In this document: positions 1 through 6,656 of the stretch, in pieces
Layout: every line of letters starts with the position of its first letter
Position numbering within the stretch: the first letter of the stretch is position 1
From: a virus
Virus record (IMG/VR): IMGVR_UViG_3300019487_000070
Span: 1-33,724 of that record
Direction: 5' to 3' (one strand)
Length of the DNA: 33,724 nt
The notes under the pieces: model-generated
Told to the model about the DNA's origin: nothing
What the model saw: the letters and a program-made list of their open reading frames with translations, nothing else
Databases searched by the model: none
Translations under genes and position numbers: made by a program

Positions 1-701
1 CCCCCCGCATAATCGCCGCCCGCCGCCGCGGCCCCGCCGCCCCCGCCGCCGCTGCCGTAGCCCGTGCCGTTGGCGCCGGCGCTGTTGTTTCCCCCCGCGC
101 CGCCGCGGCCGAAGGCCGACGAGCCGCCGCCGCCGCCTCGTGATCCGGTGCCCCCGCGCGCGGCGGTCGCGTCGCCCCCTTTTCCGCCGCCCGTGCCGGC
201 TTCATCCCCGCCGCCGCCGCCACCACCGATCTCGTGCATGCCGGCGCCGATCGAGTTCCCGCCGGCGGTGCGCGCTGCGCCGCCCTCACCGCCGCCGCTG
301 CCCCCTTCCCCACCACCGGCCCCGCCGTTGCCGGCAGCGCCAATCCCGGCGCCGTTGCCAAACGCGCCTCCATAAGCGGTCAGCGATCCGAAGGAGGAAT
401 TACCGCCATTGGCGCCGTTCACGCCGCCCGACCCTGCCGCACCACCAGTGCCGCCCGCGCCGACCGTGACGGTGACGTTCCCGGTCACGGTTACCGGGTA
501 CCGCAGAATCGCGTGGCCAGCCCCGCCACCGCCGCCAGCAGATCCAGCGCCGCCCGATGAGTCACAGCCGCCGCCGCCGCCGCCGCCGCCGACAAGCGTC
601 ACCCAGACGGTATCGACGGACGCGGGGCGGGTCCAGGTGGCGTCCCCGGTAAACACTTGCACCTTCCACTTGGGTTGCGACCCGGTCTGACTGATTGGCA
701 T
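1..701 (-). CDS. Glycine-rich tail fibre/adhesin-like protein (3' part missing)
   Basis: The frame starts at ATG 701-699 and stays open to the left edge, so the C-terminus is missing (at least 233 codons). The first 35 residues form a short beta-type domain containing WTRPASVDTVWVTLVGGGG, the usual opening of the Gly_rich_2-type domains found at phage tail tips. After that the protein is mostly Gly with Ala, Ser and Asn, interrupted by short beta motifs (VTVTGNVTVTVGAGG). The start overlaps the upstream stop as TAATG, which supports coupling. By position at the end of the tail operon it is probably a receptor-contacting or fibre protein; that role is inferred. The poly-Gly tract is encoded by GGC/GGT/GGG runs and produces the proline-rich shadow frame on the other strand. 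Confidence 0.8.
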   Translation of the reverse strand, partial: MPISQTGSQPKWKVQVFTGDATWTRPASVDTVWVTLVGGGGGGGGCDSSGGAGSAGGGGGAGHAILRYPVTVTGNVTVTVGAGGTGGAAGSGGVNGANGGNSSFGSLTAYGGAFGNGAGIGAAGNGGAGGGEGGSGGGEGGAARTAGGNSIGAGMHEIGGGGGGGDEAGTGGGKGGDATAARGGTGSRGGGGGSSAFGRGGAGGNNSAGANGTGYGSGGGGGGAAAAGGDYAG

Positions 702-1435
702 TACGAGGCCACCTCGAGCATGGTCAGTCGGCAGCTCACCACGTTTGCGAGCGCGCTATTCCTGACGGCTACGAAATCGCTCGGCTCCAGCACGCGCCAG
801 GTATCGTCCAGGAGCGTATTTTTGGGGCCGATGGTGTCGCCGAAGACTTCGTCTTCCACAGACGCGGTATCCCCCGATTCCACGATCGCGAGCTGCGGCG
901 TGTGGGCGCTGCTGTCCGTGTTGCAGAGCGTGTAGTTCAGCAGGAGCGCATGCTGCACGCCGCTCCCGGGGACCGTGTAGAGGGTGCTGTAGCTCGTCCC
1001 CAACTGGACGCCGTCGACCACCTTCAGCGTCACGCCGTCGGGCTGACTGGCGTACTCGGTGATCTCCGCGCGCATGGCGACCACGCCCGCCGCGGCCGCC
1101 TTGCCGCGCAGCGTGCCGCTCGGCCCGAGGAACCACCCGCCGATGGGCGCGAGCGCAAACGTCCGGCCGGGCGGCACGACCTTGTCGAAGATCCGCTCCG
1201 GCACCCCGGCGGATCCCCCGCTCGGGACGAGATAGATCTCGACCGCGCGTTCCACGCTATCGGTGTTCCGGATCGTGATCGCGTGGAGTTGGACCACGCT
1301 GCCGCCCGTCGATGGCGCGGTGTAATGCGTCGCCACGCTGGTGCCGAGCGTCGCCCCGTCATTCGGCTTCGCCGTGACCGTCACGACATCGGCCCCGTCG
1401 ACGTCGTACAGAGCCCCGCCGAGCAGGCGGCTCAT
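701..1435 (-). CDS. Tail structural protein with two similar beta domains
   Basis: A 244-residue protein from ATG 1435. No catalytic motif is visible; the composition (Val, Thr, Ser, Gly) suggests beta sandwiches. Two halves look related: about 48-130 (LHAITIRNTDS ... PERIFDKVVPPGRTFAL ... MRAEITEYA) and about 165-244 (HALLLNYTLCNTDSS ... EDEVFGDTIGPKNTLL ... CRLTMLEVAS). The order N-T-D, then an acidic-FGD/FDK loop, then a final beta strand is repeated. The ATG at 1435 has no Shine-Dalgarno. The frame is open upstream to an ATC codon at 1498, preceded by a good GAGGAGG, and would add STLWTADDVLKAKRLNRYAI, a typical tail-protein N-terminus. The true start may therefore be the ATC or a misread ATG. 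The product is probably a fibre or baseplate component. Confidence 0.75.
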   Translation of the reverse strand: MSRLLGGALYDVDGADVVTVTAKPNDGATLGTSVATHYTAPSTGGSVVQLHAITIRNTDSVERAVEIYLVPSGGSAGVPERIFDKVVPPGRTFALAPIGGWFLGPSGTLRGKAAAAGVVAMRAEITEYASQPDGVTLKVVDGVQLGTSYSTLYTVPGSGVQHALLLNYTLCNTDSSAHTPQLAIVESGDTASVEDEVFGDTIGPKNTLLDDTWRVLEPSDFVAVRNSALANVVSCRLTMLEVAS

Positions 1436-1508
1436 GATGGCGTACCGGTTGAGCCGCTTAGCTTTCAGAACGTCGTCCGCCGTCCAGAGCGTACTGATGG
1501 CGCCCTCC

Positions 1509-1991
1509 TCACTGACTGACGGTGACGGTCCATGTCGACGTCACCGTGATGCTGCTCGTTTTCACGATCGCCGACGCGAGGACGGCGCGGGTGAACATCA
1601 GCGGGCCAGAGGCCGCGTTGAACAGGCCGAATTCACGCAGCGTGTTCCCGTTGGCCTGCACGTCCGACAGAAAATGCTTGAAGACGATCTGCTGTGCCGT
1701 GCGGGCCCGCGAGGCGAGCAGGCTCCGAAAGACCTCCGCGACAAGCGCCGTCTGCGTCGCGGCGGCCGCGGTCGCATCGGTGCCGAATGCGAGATGTGTC
1801 GGCGGGGTCGGCGGGGTGATCGTCGCGTCCCACGCATCCCGCGTCGCTTGGCGCCCGCCGTTGGTGACGACGTTGTGCTGTCGCAGCCGACGGAGCAGGC
1901 GGCCGGTCCGTGCGGAACGGATCTCCACGACGAGCGCGCCCGTGAGGGCGAGGCGATCGCGACTGTGCAGCGAAGCAGCGCAGCGCGGCAT
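1509..1991 (-). CDS. Small tail-tip/baseplate structural protein
   Basis: A 160-residue protein starting directly after the upstream stop (TAA ATG). The visible pattern is an early beta hairpin (VVEIRSARTGRLL), a Val-Thr-Asn-Gly-Gly segment, a THLAFGTDATAA stretch with TQTALVAEVFR, then LREFGLFNAASGPLMFTRAV and a final KTSSITVTSTWTVTVSQ strand. This layout (low-complexity Ala/Thr, FGLFNA, then IxVTxTWT) is one I associate with small tail-tip or fibre-attachment proteins of siphoviruses. No enzymatic residues are seen. It lies between the hub-like protein and the duplicated structural protein, so a baseplate position is inferred. The Shine-Dalgarno is weak, as expected if translation is coupled to the upstream gene. 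Confidence 0.75.
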   Translation of the reverse strand: MPRCAASLHSRDRLALTGALVVEIRSARTGRLLRRLRQHNVVTNGGRQATRDAWDATITPPTPPTHLAFGTDATAAAATQTALVAEVFRSLLASRARTAQQIVFKHFLSDVQANGNTLREFGLFNAASGPLMFTRAVLASAIVKTSSITVTSTWTVTVSQ

Positions 1992-3425
1992 TTAGCCCAC
2001 CATCCCAAACTCGACGCGCGCGTGTTCGACCCGTCGCTCGGGTGTGCCGGTGCTGGCGTCGCTCGTATCGTCGAGCAACACGGTCTCCTGAGCACTGCGC
2101 ACGAGCACGAGGACTTCGTTGTCGCGTGGCGTGGTCGCCCGCTTGGCCGCCAGCAACTTCTGATAGAACATGCGCCAGCCGACGACGGGATCACCTTCGA
2201 CGAGCGTGACGGTAGACAGCAGTGTCGCCACCCCGCCCTGGTCCTGGCCGAGCCAGTCGCGGCCACGCACGGCCTCGATCAGAAATTCCCCCATCAGATC
2301 GTGGCGCGGCACGATGACGGCGACGAGTTGGCCCGCCCGATAGCCGGCCGTGAGCGTCTCACACTCGAGTCGCCGCCCAGTACGCGCGAACCGCGCCAGC
2401 AGCGCCGCGGCCGTATCCGTCGCGAGATCGGCATCATCCAGATCCGGCCGGTCCTCGCGCGCTTCGTACACACCCGTGCCGCCCTCGAGCGTCTTCCGGG
2501 CGGCGATCGCCGTATCATCGTCCGCGAGAATCCGGATCGGGAACTGACCCCGATACGTGACCCGGAGTTGATCGACGGCGGCCAGGATCGTCCCGCCACT
2601 GTCCTGCGAGATCTCCGTGAGCCCCTTGTTCCAGTACCAGTCCTTCCCCGTCTCGACGCCGCGAATGCCGATTGTCTTGCTGACCCACCCGGCGCCGTTC
2701 CGATTCTCTTCGATGAGACTCGGGACTGTGCCCACCGGAAACGCCAGGTTGAACACGCGGCGGGTGCCGTCGCCGACAAACGATTCGGTGCGCGCGTCCG
2801 TCAGATCCGTGCCGGCGCGCACGAGTTGTCTGTTCCGGTAGTCCTCCCGGTGCGTGACGATGCGGAGCGCGACGTAATTCGTGGCGCCGATCGCGGGCCC
2901 GGTCAGGGCGGCGCGATCGTGGAATTGCACCACCTTGGCCGGGGTGACCCACCACGCCATGCCGGTCCGCTCGGTGAGTTCGTTGGCCGCCTCGGTCGCC
3001 GTCACGTAGTCGAAGACGACGCGCGCGAGCGTCGGCCCATCATCGATCCCGGCATCGCTGAGGCCTTCGCCGGCGAGGTCCTGCGCGAGGAGATCCCTGA
3101 GGATGGCGCCGGCGGACTGATTCTCGTAAATGCGCGCGACGAGATGGCGATCGAAGAGGCCGCTGTAGTCCTCGGCCTCGACGTCGTACGTGAGCAGCTC
3201 GGAGTCGCCCTCCTGCGCGATACCGACCCGTTGAATGATGCCGCCGAAGAGTGCCGTCGCGCCGTCCTGCAGCAGGACACTGTGCCCGTCGAGTGGCACG
3301 AAGTCGGCCAGGCGGCCCTGCAGCCGCACCTGCAGGCGATCGCGTCCGTTGACGGAATTCTCGTACTGCAAGGATTCGCGCAGGAACGCGCGCGGTGAGC
3401 CGGCGATGGTCAGGGTGAGTGCCAT
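1992..3425 (-). CDS. Tail hub / Tal-like baseplate protein
   Basis: A 477-residue protein from ATG 3425. The first half reads like the hub domains of siphophage tail-tip proteins: repeated beta strands (RLQVRLQGRLADFVPLDGHS), LFGGIIQRVG, TYDVEAEDYSGLFDRHLV, then a helical segment (AGAILRDLLAQDLAGEGL) and a GMAWWVTP strand. These correspond to the gp27/Tal-type N-terminal fold described for phage baseplate hubs. The second half is beta-rich with a SYRAGQ-like turn (AGYRAGQLVAVIVP) and ends in VEFGMVG. No peptidase or lysozyme motif is visible. It sits two genes after the BppU-like proteins, as expected for a tail-tip hub that closes the tail tube. The match is by pattern only. Confidence 0.8.
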   Translation of the reverse strand: MALTLTIAGSPRAFLRESLQYENSVNGRDRLQVRLQGRLADFVPLDGHSVLLQDGATALFGGIIQRVGIAQEGDSELLTYDVEAEDYSGLFDRHLVARIYENQSAGAILRDLLAQDLAGEGLSDAGIDDGPTLARVVFDYVTATEAANELTERTGMAWWVTPAKVVQFHDRAALTGPAIGATNYVALRIVTHREDYRNRQLVRAGTDLTDARTESFVGDGTRRVFNLAFPVGTVPSLIEENRNGAGWVSKTIGIRGVETGKDWYWNKGLTEISQDSGGTILAAVDQLRVTYRGQFPIRILADDDTAIAARKTLEGGTGVYEAREDRPDLDDADLATDTAAALLARFARTGRRLECETLTAGYRAGQLVAVIVPRHDLMGEFLIEAVRGRDWLGQDQGGVATLLSTVTLVEGDPVVGWRMFYQKLLAAKRATTPRDNEVLVLVRSAQETVLLDDTSDASTGTPERRVEHARVEFGMVG

Positions 3426-3440
3426 CAGGGATAGACCGGG

Positions 3441-3770
3441 TTACGGGTTGGCGACTGGCACGACGAGCCAGAGATCCGCATGTTCGCCATTTGGGACATA
3501 GGCGATCTTGCTGCTGCCATCGGTGAGCCTGAAGCGCACCAGATAATTGCCGGCCACGAAGGCCTCCACGCCCGTGACGCGGACGGTGCCAGCCGCTTGC
3601 ACAAGCCAGGCGATCGATGGCGCTGGCACACCGATCACGGCACCGTCGGCAAACCGCGCGACCTCGATGCCAATCGCGTAACCGGTGCCATTGATAGCGA
3701 CGCCGTTATTACGCAGCTCGAAGTCTTGGGGTTCGCTCGTACCGAGTGGAATCACATATCTGGTCTGCAT
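3441..3770 (-). CDS. BppU-like N-terminal domain protein (small baseplate protein)
   Basis: A 109-residue protein read from ATG 3770, which overlaps the upstream stop as TGATG; a GTG one codon earlier is possible. It is a single beta domain: TRYVIPLGTSEPQDFELRNN, then NGTGYAIGIEVARF, VRVTGVEAFVAGNYLVRFRL, and a final ADLWLVVPV strand. This is the arrangement of the immunoglobulin-like N-terminal domains of upper baseplate proteins (BppU/DUF2479-type), where the domain docks receptor-binding proteins. A second gene with a similar N-terminal logic lies at 3970-5121. Function as a baseplate adaptor is inferred from fold pattern and neighbourhood. Confidence 0.7.
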   Translation of the reverse strand: MQTRYVIPLGTSEPQDFELRNNGVAINGTGYAIGIEVARFADGAVIGVPAPSIAWLVQAAGTVRVTGVEAFVAGNYLVRFRLTDGSSKIAYVPNGEHADLWLVVPVANP

Positions 3771-3964
3771 CACGTCCCCATCGTGGTCCGGCGTGGAACC
3801 AGGCTTGCGACGGATCGCACCGATGTCAGACTCACAGTGGACCGCTGAGGACCAAGGGCGACCGTGCGCGTCTCGCCGACAGCGAGGAGCTGACCAGAGC
3901 CGCCGATCTTTGGCCAGTAGCGGCGGGTAAAGAAACGAAGGGGCCAGAATCGCGCGGGAAACAT
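3770..3964 (-). CDS. Small tail-region protein with aromatic-Arg repeat motif
   Basis: A 64-residue protein between two baseplate genes; its stop overlaps the next start as TGATG. The N-terminus contains PARFWPLRFFTRRYWPKIG, in which an aromatic/Arg unit is repeated about every five residues and ends in YWPKIG. Short phage proteins with this PRYF-type repeat followed by a Thr/Val-rich tail are common in tail modules, but I know of no proven function. The remainder (LGPQRSTVSLTSVRS) could be one or two beta strands. Position suggests a linker or minor virion protein. Confidence 0.65.
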   Translation of the reverse strand: MFPARFWPLRFFTRRYWPKIGGSGQLLAVGETRTVALGPQRSTVSLTSVRSVASLVPRRTTMGT

Positions 3965-3969
3965 AGGCG

Positions 3970-5121
3970 TTACGTCAGGTCCGTCGCCACAGCCGTGCGG
4001 TTGCCATCCACGTCGACCGTGGCGGTGATGCGATCCTTGTTGTCGGCCACGGCATTACGCACAGTTACAGTCGTCGTCGCTGCGCCGGCGAGTTTGCCCG
4101 CGGCGGCGGCCGTTTGCAGTCGCTGCGCCTGGCGTGGCGTCAGCCCAGTCTCGATCGCATTCACGCGATCAAGGTGGGCATCTGCGATCGCGTCGCGTTC
4201 GCTCGCGCTGAGTGTCATCTGGTCTCCGATGGCCGCTGGGCTCGCCGGCAATGCGTCGGTCTTCGTCTTGATGGCCGTCGTGTCCGCCTTCACCGTAGCC
4301 AGGTCTGCGCTCACGCTCGCCCCAGCTGGGGCCCCGAGCCGCGCGAAACTGTCCCCGGTCTGCGGCGCCGTCGTCCCGCCGGTGGACGTGATATTCGTCG
4401 CAGCCGTGAGCGTGCGTGTCCCAGAGGCCCACACGTCGGCGGCGCTGTGGCTTGAGCGGCTACTGATGGCCGCGTTCAGGTTATCGACGAAGAGTTTGCC
4501 GATTGAACCGGCCGTCGTGAGTGCGGATGTCGCGCGGTCGAAGATCTCCTGTACCAGCGATGCGCCGAAGGCCGTCAAGGTCCGCGTCGACACCGTCCAG
4601 ACGGCATCGAAGGCGCCAGCGGCGAAGGATGCCGCCGCAAGCACGCCCGCTGCCGCCGCGCCGATGCTGCTGTCCATCCGACCACCAACCAGCGCCGCCG
4701 GGATCCGCGTTTGGATATTATCGGTGTCTGATTGCACACCGGCGATGTCGGCCGAGACAGACGCCCCACTGGGAGCACCGAGTCGGGCAAAGGCCGCACT
4801 CCGGCCCAGCGTGAACGAGCCAATGACCTCCCCCACCACGGACACGCTGTCCACGGTCCCCGTCGTAATCACAAGTGCGTAGCTGGACCCGGCCGCGTAG
4901 CCATTGCCCACTGTCGCGACGACCCGGACATTGTTAAGTCCGGTTACGGAATCGAAGTCAACAGTCAGGGTAATGCCCGCCGTGAGCTGGGTGACGCTGT
5001 TATCCGGATAGGCCGAGATGACCGGTGTGCCCGCGAGCGTGAACGGCGCGCCTGTGGAAAATCGCCGCGTCGTGAACTTGACATCGAACGTGTCGCCGGC
5101 GGTGAAGTCTCCTGCGTACAT
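3970..5121 (-). CDS. Baseplate upper/tail fibre protein with internal repeats
   Basis: A 383-residue protein starting right after the upstream stop (TAG ATG). Residues 1-110 form an Ig-like beta domain (MYAGDFTAGDTFDVKFTT ... ISAYPDNSVTQLTAG) typical of upper baseplate proteins. The middle is repetitive and predicted helical. The segment FARLGAPSGASVSAD appears twice, near residues 111 and 261, each followed by a Thr/Asp-rich coiled-coil-like stretch (VQSDTDNIQTR and VKADTTAIKTK). The C-terminus (GLTPRQAQRLQTAAAAGKL, then a beta segment ending AVATDLT) resembles ends of many phage proteins of this class. The repeats probably form a trimeric stalk between a virion-anchored head and a tip. No catalytic residues are apparent. 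Confidence 0.8.
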   Translation of the reverse strand: MYAGDFTAGDTFDVKFTTRRFSTGAPFTLAGTPVISAYPDNSVTQLTAGITLTVDFDSVTGLNNVRVVATVGNGYAAGSSYALVITTGTVDSVSVVGEVIGSFTLGRSAAFARLGAPSGASVSADIAGVQSDTDNIQTRIPAALVGGRMDSSIGAAAAGVLAAASFAAGAFDAVWTVSTRTLTAFGASLVQEIFDRATSALTTAGSIGKLFVDNLNAAISSRSSHSAADVWASGTRTLTAATNITSTGGTTAPQTGDSFARLGAPAGASVSADLATVKADTTAIKTKTDALPASPAAIGDQMTLSASERDAIADAHLDRVNAIETGLTPRQAQRLQTAAAAGKLAGAATTTVTVRNAVADNKDRITATVDVDGNRTAVATDLT

Positions 5122-6222
5122 CTAGCCCGCCAATCCGCCGTGTCCGGCGAGACGCAATCCGCCGCCGCTGCTACCACTACTAATCGAGTCCACCATGAGC
5201 ACCATCGGCGACGCGAGCGTGTCATTCAACGTGTAGGTGGAGGGATCCTGCGAGCCGCCGACGAAGCCGAGGAACCAGGAGGGCTTCCAGGCCAGCACAT
5301 CGGCGGGGAGATTGTCGGAGGATTCGCCCATGTAGGCGCGAATGCCCGCGTTGGTACTCCCACCTACCGTCACGACGATGTTGTAGGCCACATCCTTCAA
5401 GAGCGTCACGTCGAAATGAGTCGACCCGCCCAATTGCGCGGACTCGTCCAGCGTCAGCGACAGGATCACGCTGTTGTCAGAGACCCGCGTGATTTCCAGC
5501 GTAGCCACATTCGTGTTGCCGACGTTGGATAATATCCCTACGACTCGTGTGTCGTTGGCGAACTGCACACGATTGCCGCGGTCGTTGGCGTTGCTCGCGT
5601 GCGCGGTGCTTGAGGCCCAGCTATTACCAAAGAGCGGGCCATCACTCGTCTTGATCACCGCGAGCCCAACGCCACTCCCTAGCGTCGGATCCGTCGTGAA
5701 GCCGCTCTGTGTATAGCCGGTTCTCAGTTGTACGAGCCCCGTTATAGTGACTGTCGCTCCAACTTGCCCCTCATACGCTGCTCGATACTCCCACGAGGCG
5801 TAGTCGCTGACGGGATCGGCCGACGTGTTCTTGACGATCAGAAAGTACGTCTGGCTCTGCACGAGCGTGATCGAGGAAAACGTAAACGTCGCCCAACGAT
5901 TGGCGGTCGGTGTGATGTCGCTCCCAGGGGTGCCAATCGTGGACCCTGCGGCCTCTGGCCGGTCCCAATCGCCAGCCGCGAGGGCGCCGTTGCGCGCCTC
6001 GATCCCGAAGGTCGGCGTGCCGGTCACGGCCGTGCAGAAGACATAGAGCGTCAGCGCGGCATTCGTCTGGGACACGGGCGCGACGAAACGCGCGAAGAAG
6101 GCTTCCTTGCCCGCCGTCTCGAACGTCCAATCGGTATCGATCTGGATGCTCGTCGCCAAGCCACTGTCGCCAGCGATCCCGACGACCGACGAGTCGATCC
6201 CGCGCGCGTAGTTCCAGGCCAC
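5122..6222 (-). CDS. Beta-rich tail protein, possible carbohydrate-contacting
   Basis: A 366-residue protein from ATG 6222, adjacent to the next gene with no spacer. The sequence is almost entirely beta: an N-terminal domain (IDTDWTFETAGKEAFFARF ... LTLYVFCTAVTGTPTFGIEA) and a second domain (GNRVQFANDTRVVGILSNVG ... FDVTLLKDVAYNIVVTVGG) that look like jelly-roll sandwiches, then a flexible Gly/Ser tail ending GGGLRLAGHGGLAG. Gly-rich C-termini of this sort are common on the distal parts of tail proteins. The architecture suggests a structural or receptor-contacting baseplate protein; no enzyme motif is visible and I cannot name a family. Confidence 0.75.
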   Translation of the reverse strand: MAWNYARGIDSSVVGIAGDSGLATSIQIDTDWTFETAGKEAFFARFVAPVSQTNAALTLYVFCTAVTGTPTFGIEARNGALAAGDWDRPEAAGSTIGTPGSDITPTANRWATFTFSSITLVQSQTYFLIVKNTSADPVSDYASWEYRAAYEGQVGATVTITGLVQLRTGYTQSGFTTDPTLGSGVGLAVIKTSDGPLFGNSWASSTAHASNANDRGNRVQFANDTRVVGILSNVGNTNVATLEITRVSDNSVILSLTLDESAQLGGSTHFDVTLLKDVAYNIVVTVGGSTNAGIRAYMGESSDNLPADVLAWKPSWFLGFVGGSQDPSTYTLNDTLASPMVLMVDSISSGSSGGGLRLAGHGGLAG

Positions 6223-6225
6223 GGA

Positions 6226-6555
6226 TTACCCCACCGCGATGACGTTCACGGCACCCGTCAGATCCAGCGTGCAGGTCTTCGCCCGGCAGTTGGCCTCGAA
6301 GGTCACACCGAGCGTGGGATCCCGTTCCACCGCAGAGAGCAGTTGAAGGAGCGCCAGCTCGTCTGGTCTCAGCCGCGCCTTGAGTGCGGCGAGCTGCTCT
6401 CGTAGCACCTCGGCTCCGCTGAACAGCAGGCTTTGTCCCTGCCACGTCAGCGGCAGTGGGGCCTCGCCGGTCGTGATCTTGACCGTGATCCGCCCGCTCG
6501 TTCTGTTCCCCGTGACGTCATCCAGCCGTCCTGCGGTCACTGCCATGTCTCGCAT
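6226..6555 (-). CDS. Hypothetical tail-operon protein
   Basis: A 109-residue protein between the tape measure gene and the beta-rich tail genes. ATG 6555 has a GGAG about 10 bases upstream. ATG 6546 (MAVTAGRLDD) with AAAGGA eight bases before it is an equally good start and would give 106 residues. The visible parts are an N-terminal beta segment (SGRITVKITTG), a helical middle (GAEVLREQLAALKARLRP, LALLQLLSAVERDP) and a C-terminal beta segment with two cysteines (FEANCRAKTCTLDLTG). Its position immediately after the tape measure matches small tail-tip or baseplate assembly proteins of siphoviruses, but no family is recognised. Confidence 0.65.
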   Translation of the reverse strand: MRDMAVTAGRLDDVTGNRTSGRITVKITTGEAPLPLTWQGQSLLFSGAEVLREQLAALKARLRPDELALLQLLSAVERDPTLGVTFEANCRAKTCTLDLTGAVNVIAVG

Positions 6556-6567
6556 CCTTTCGGGCTC

Positions 6568-6651
6568 CTATCCCCGGAGCTGGTCCCGTAGTCCGTATGG
6601 GGCGTCCCAACAAAAGCCTTCCTCGCGCCGCCGGGTGGCTCTGCTCTGCAT
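6568..6651 (-). CDS. Possible 27-residue micro-ORF after the tape measure gene
   Basis: A short frame starts with ATG five bases after the tape measure stop and ends with TAG 12 bases before the next ATG. The peptide contains RREEGFCWDAPYGLRDQLRG, which looks more protein-like than random GC-rich frame. There is no clear Shine-Dalgarno, so it would depend on translational re-initiation. It fills the gap that the two neighbouring genes leave. I rate it as possible only. Confidence 0.35.
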   Translation of the reverse strand: MQSRATRRREEGFCWDAPYGLRDQLRG

Positions 6652-6656
6652 AATCG

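Noticed and set aside
64-375. A proline-rich plus-strand protein
   Set aside because: It is the antisense of the poly-Gly coding region at the left edge.
1341-3398. A 685-codon plus-strand frame
   Set aside because: Antisense to the tail hub and neighbouring genes; no recognisable domains and no ribosome binding site.
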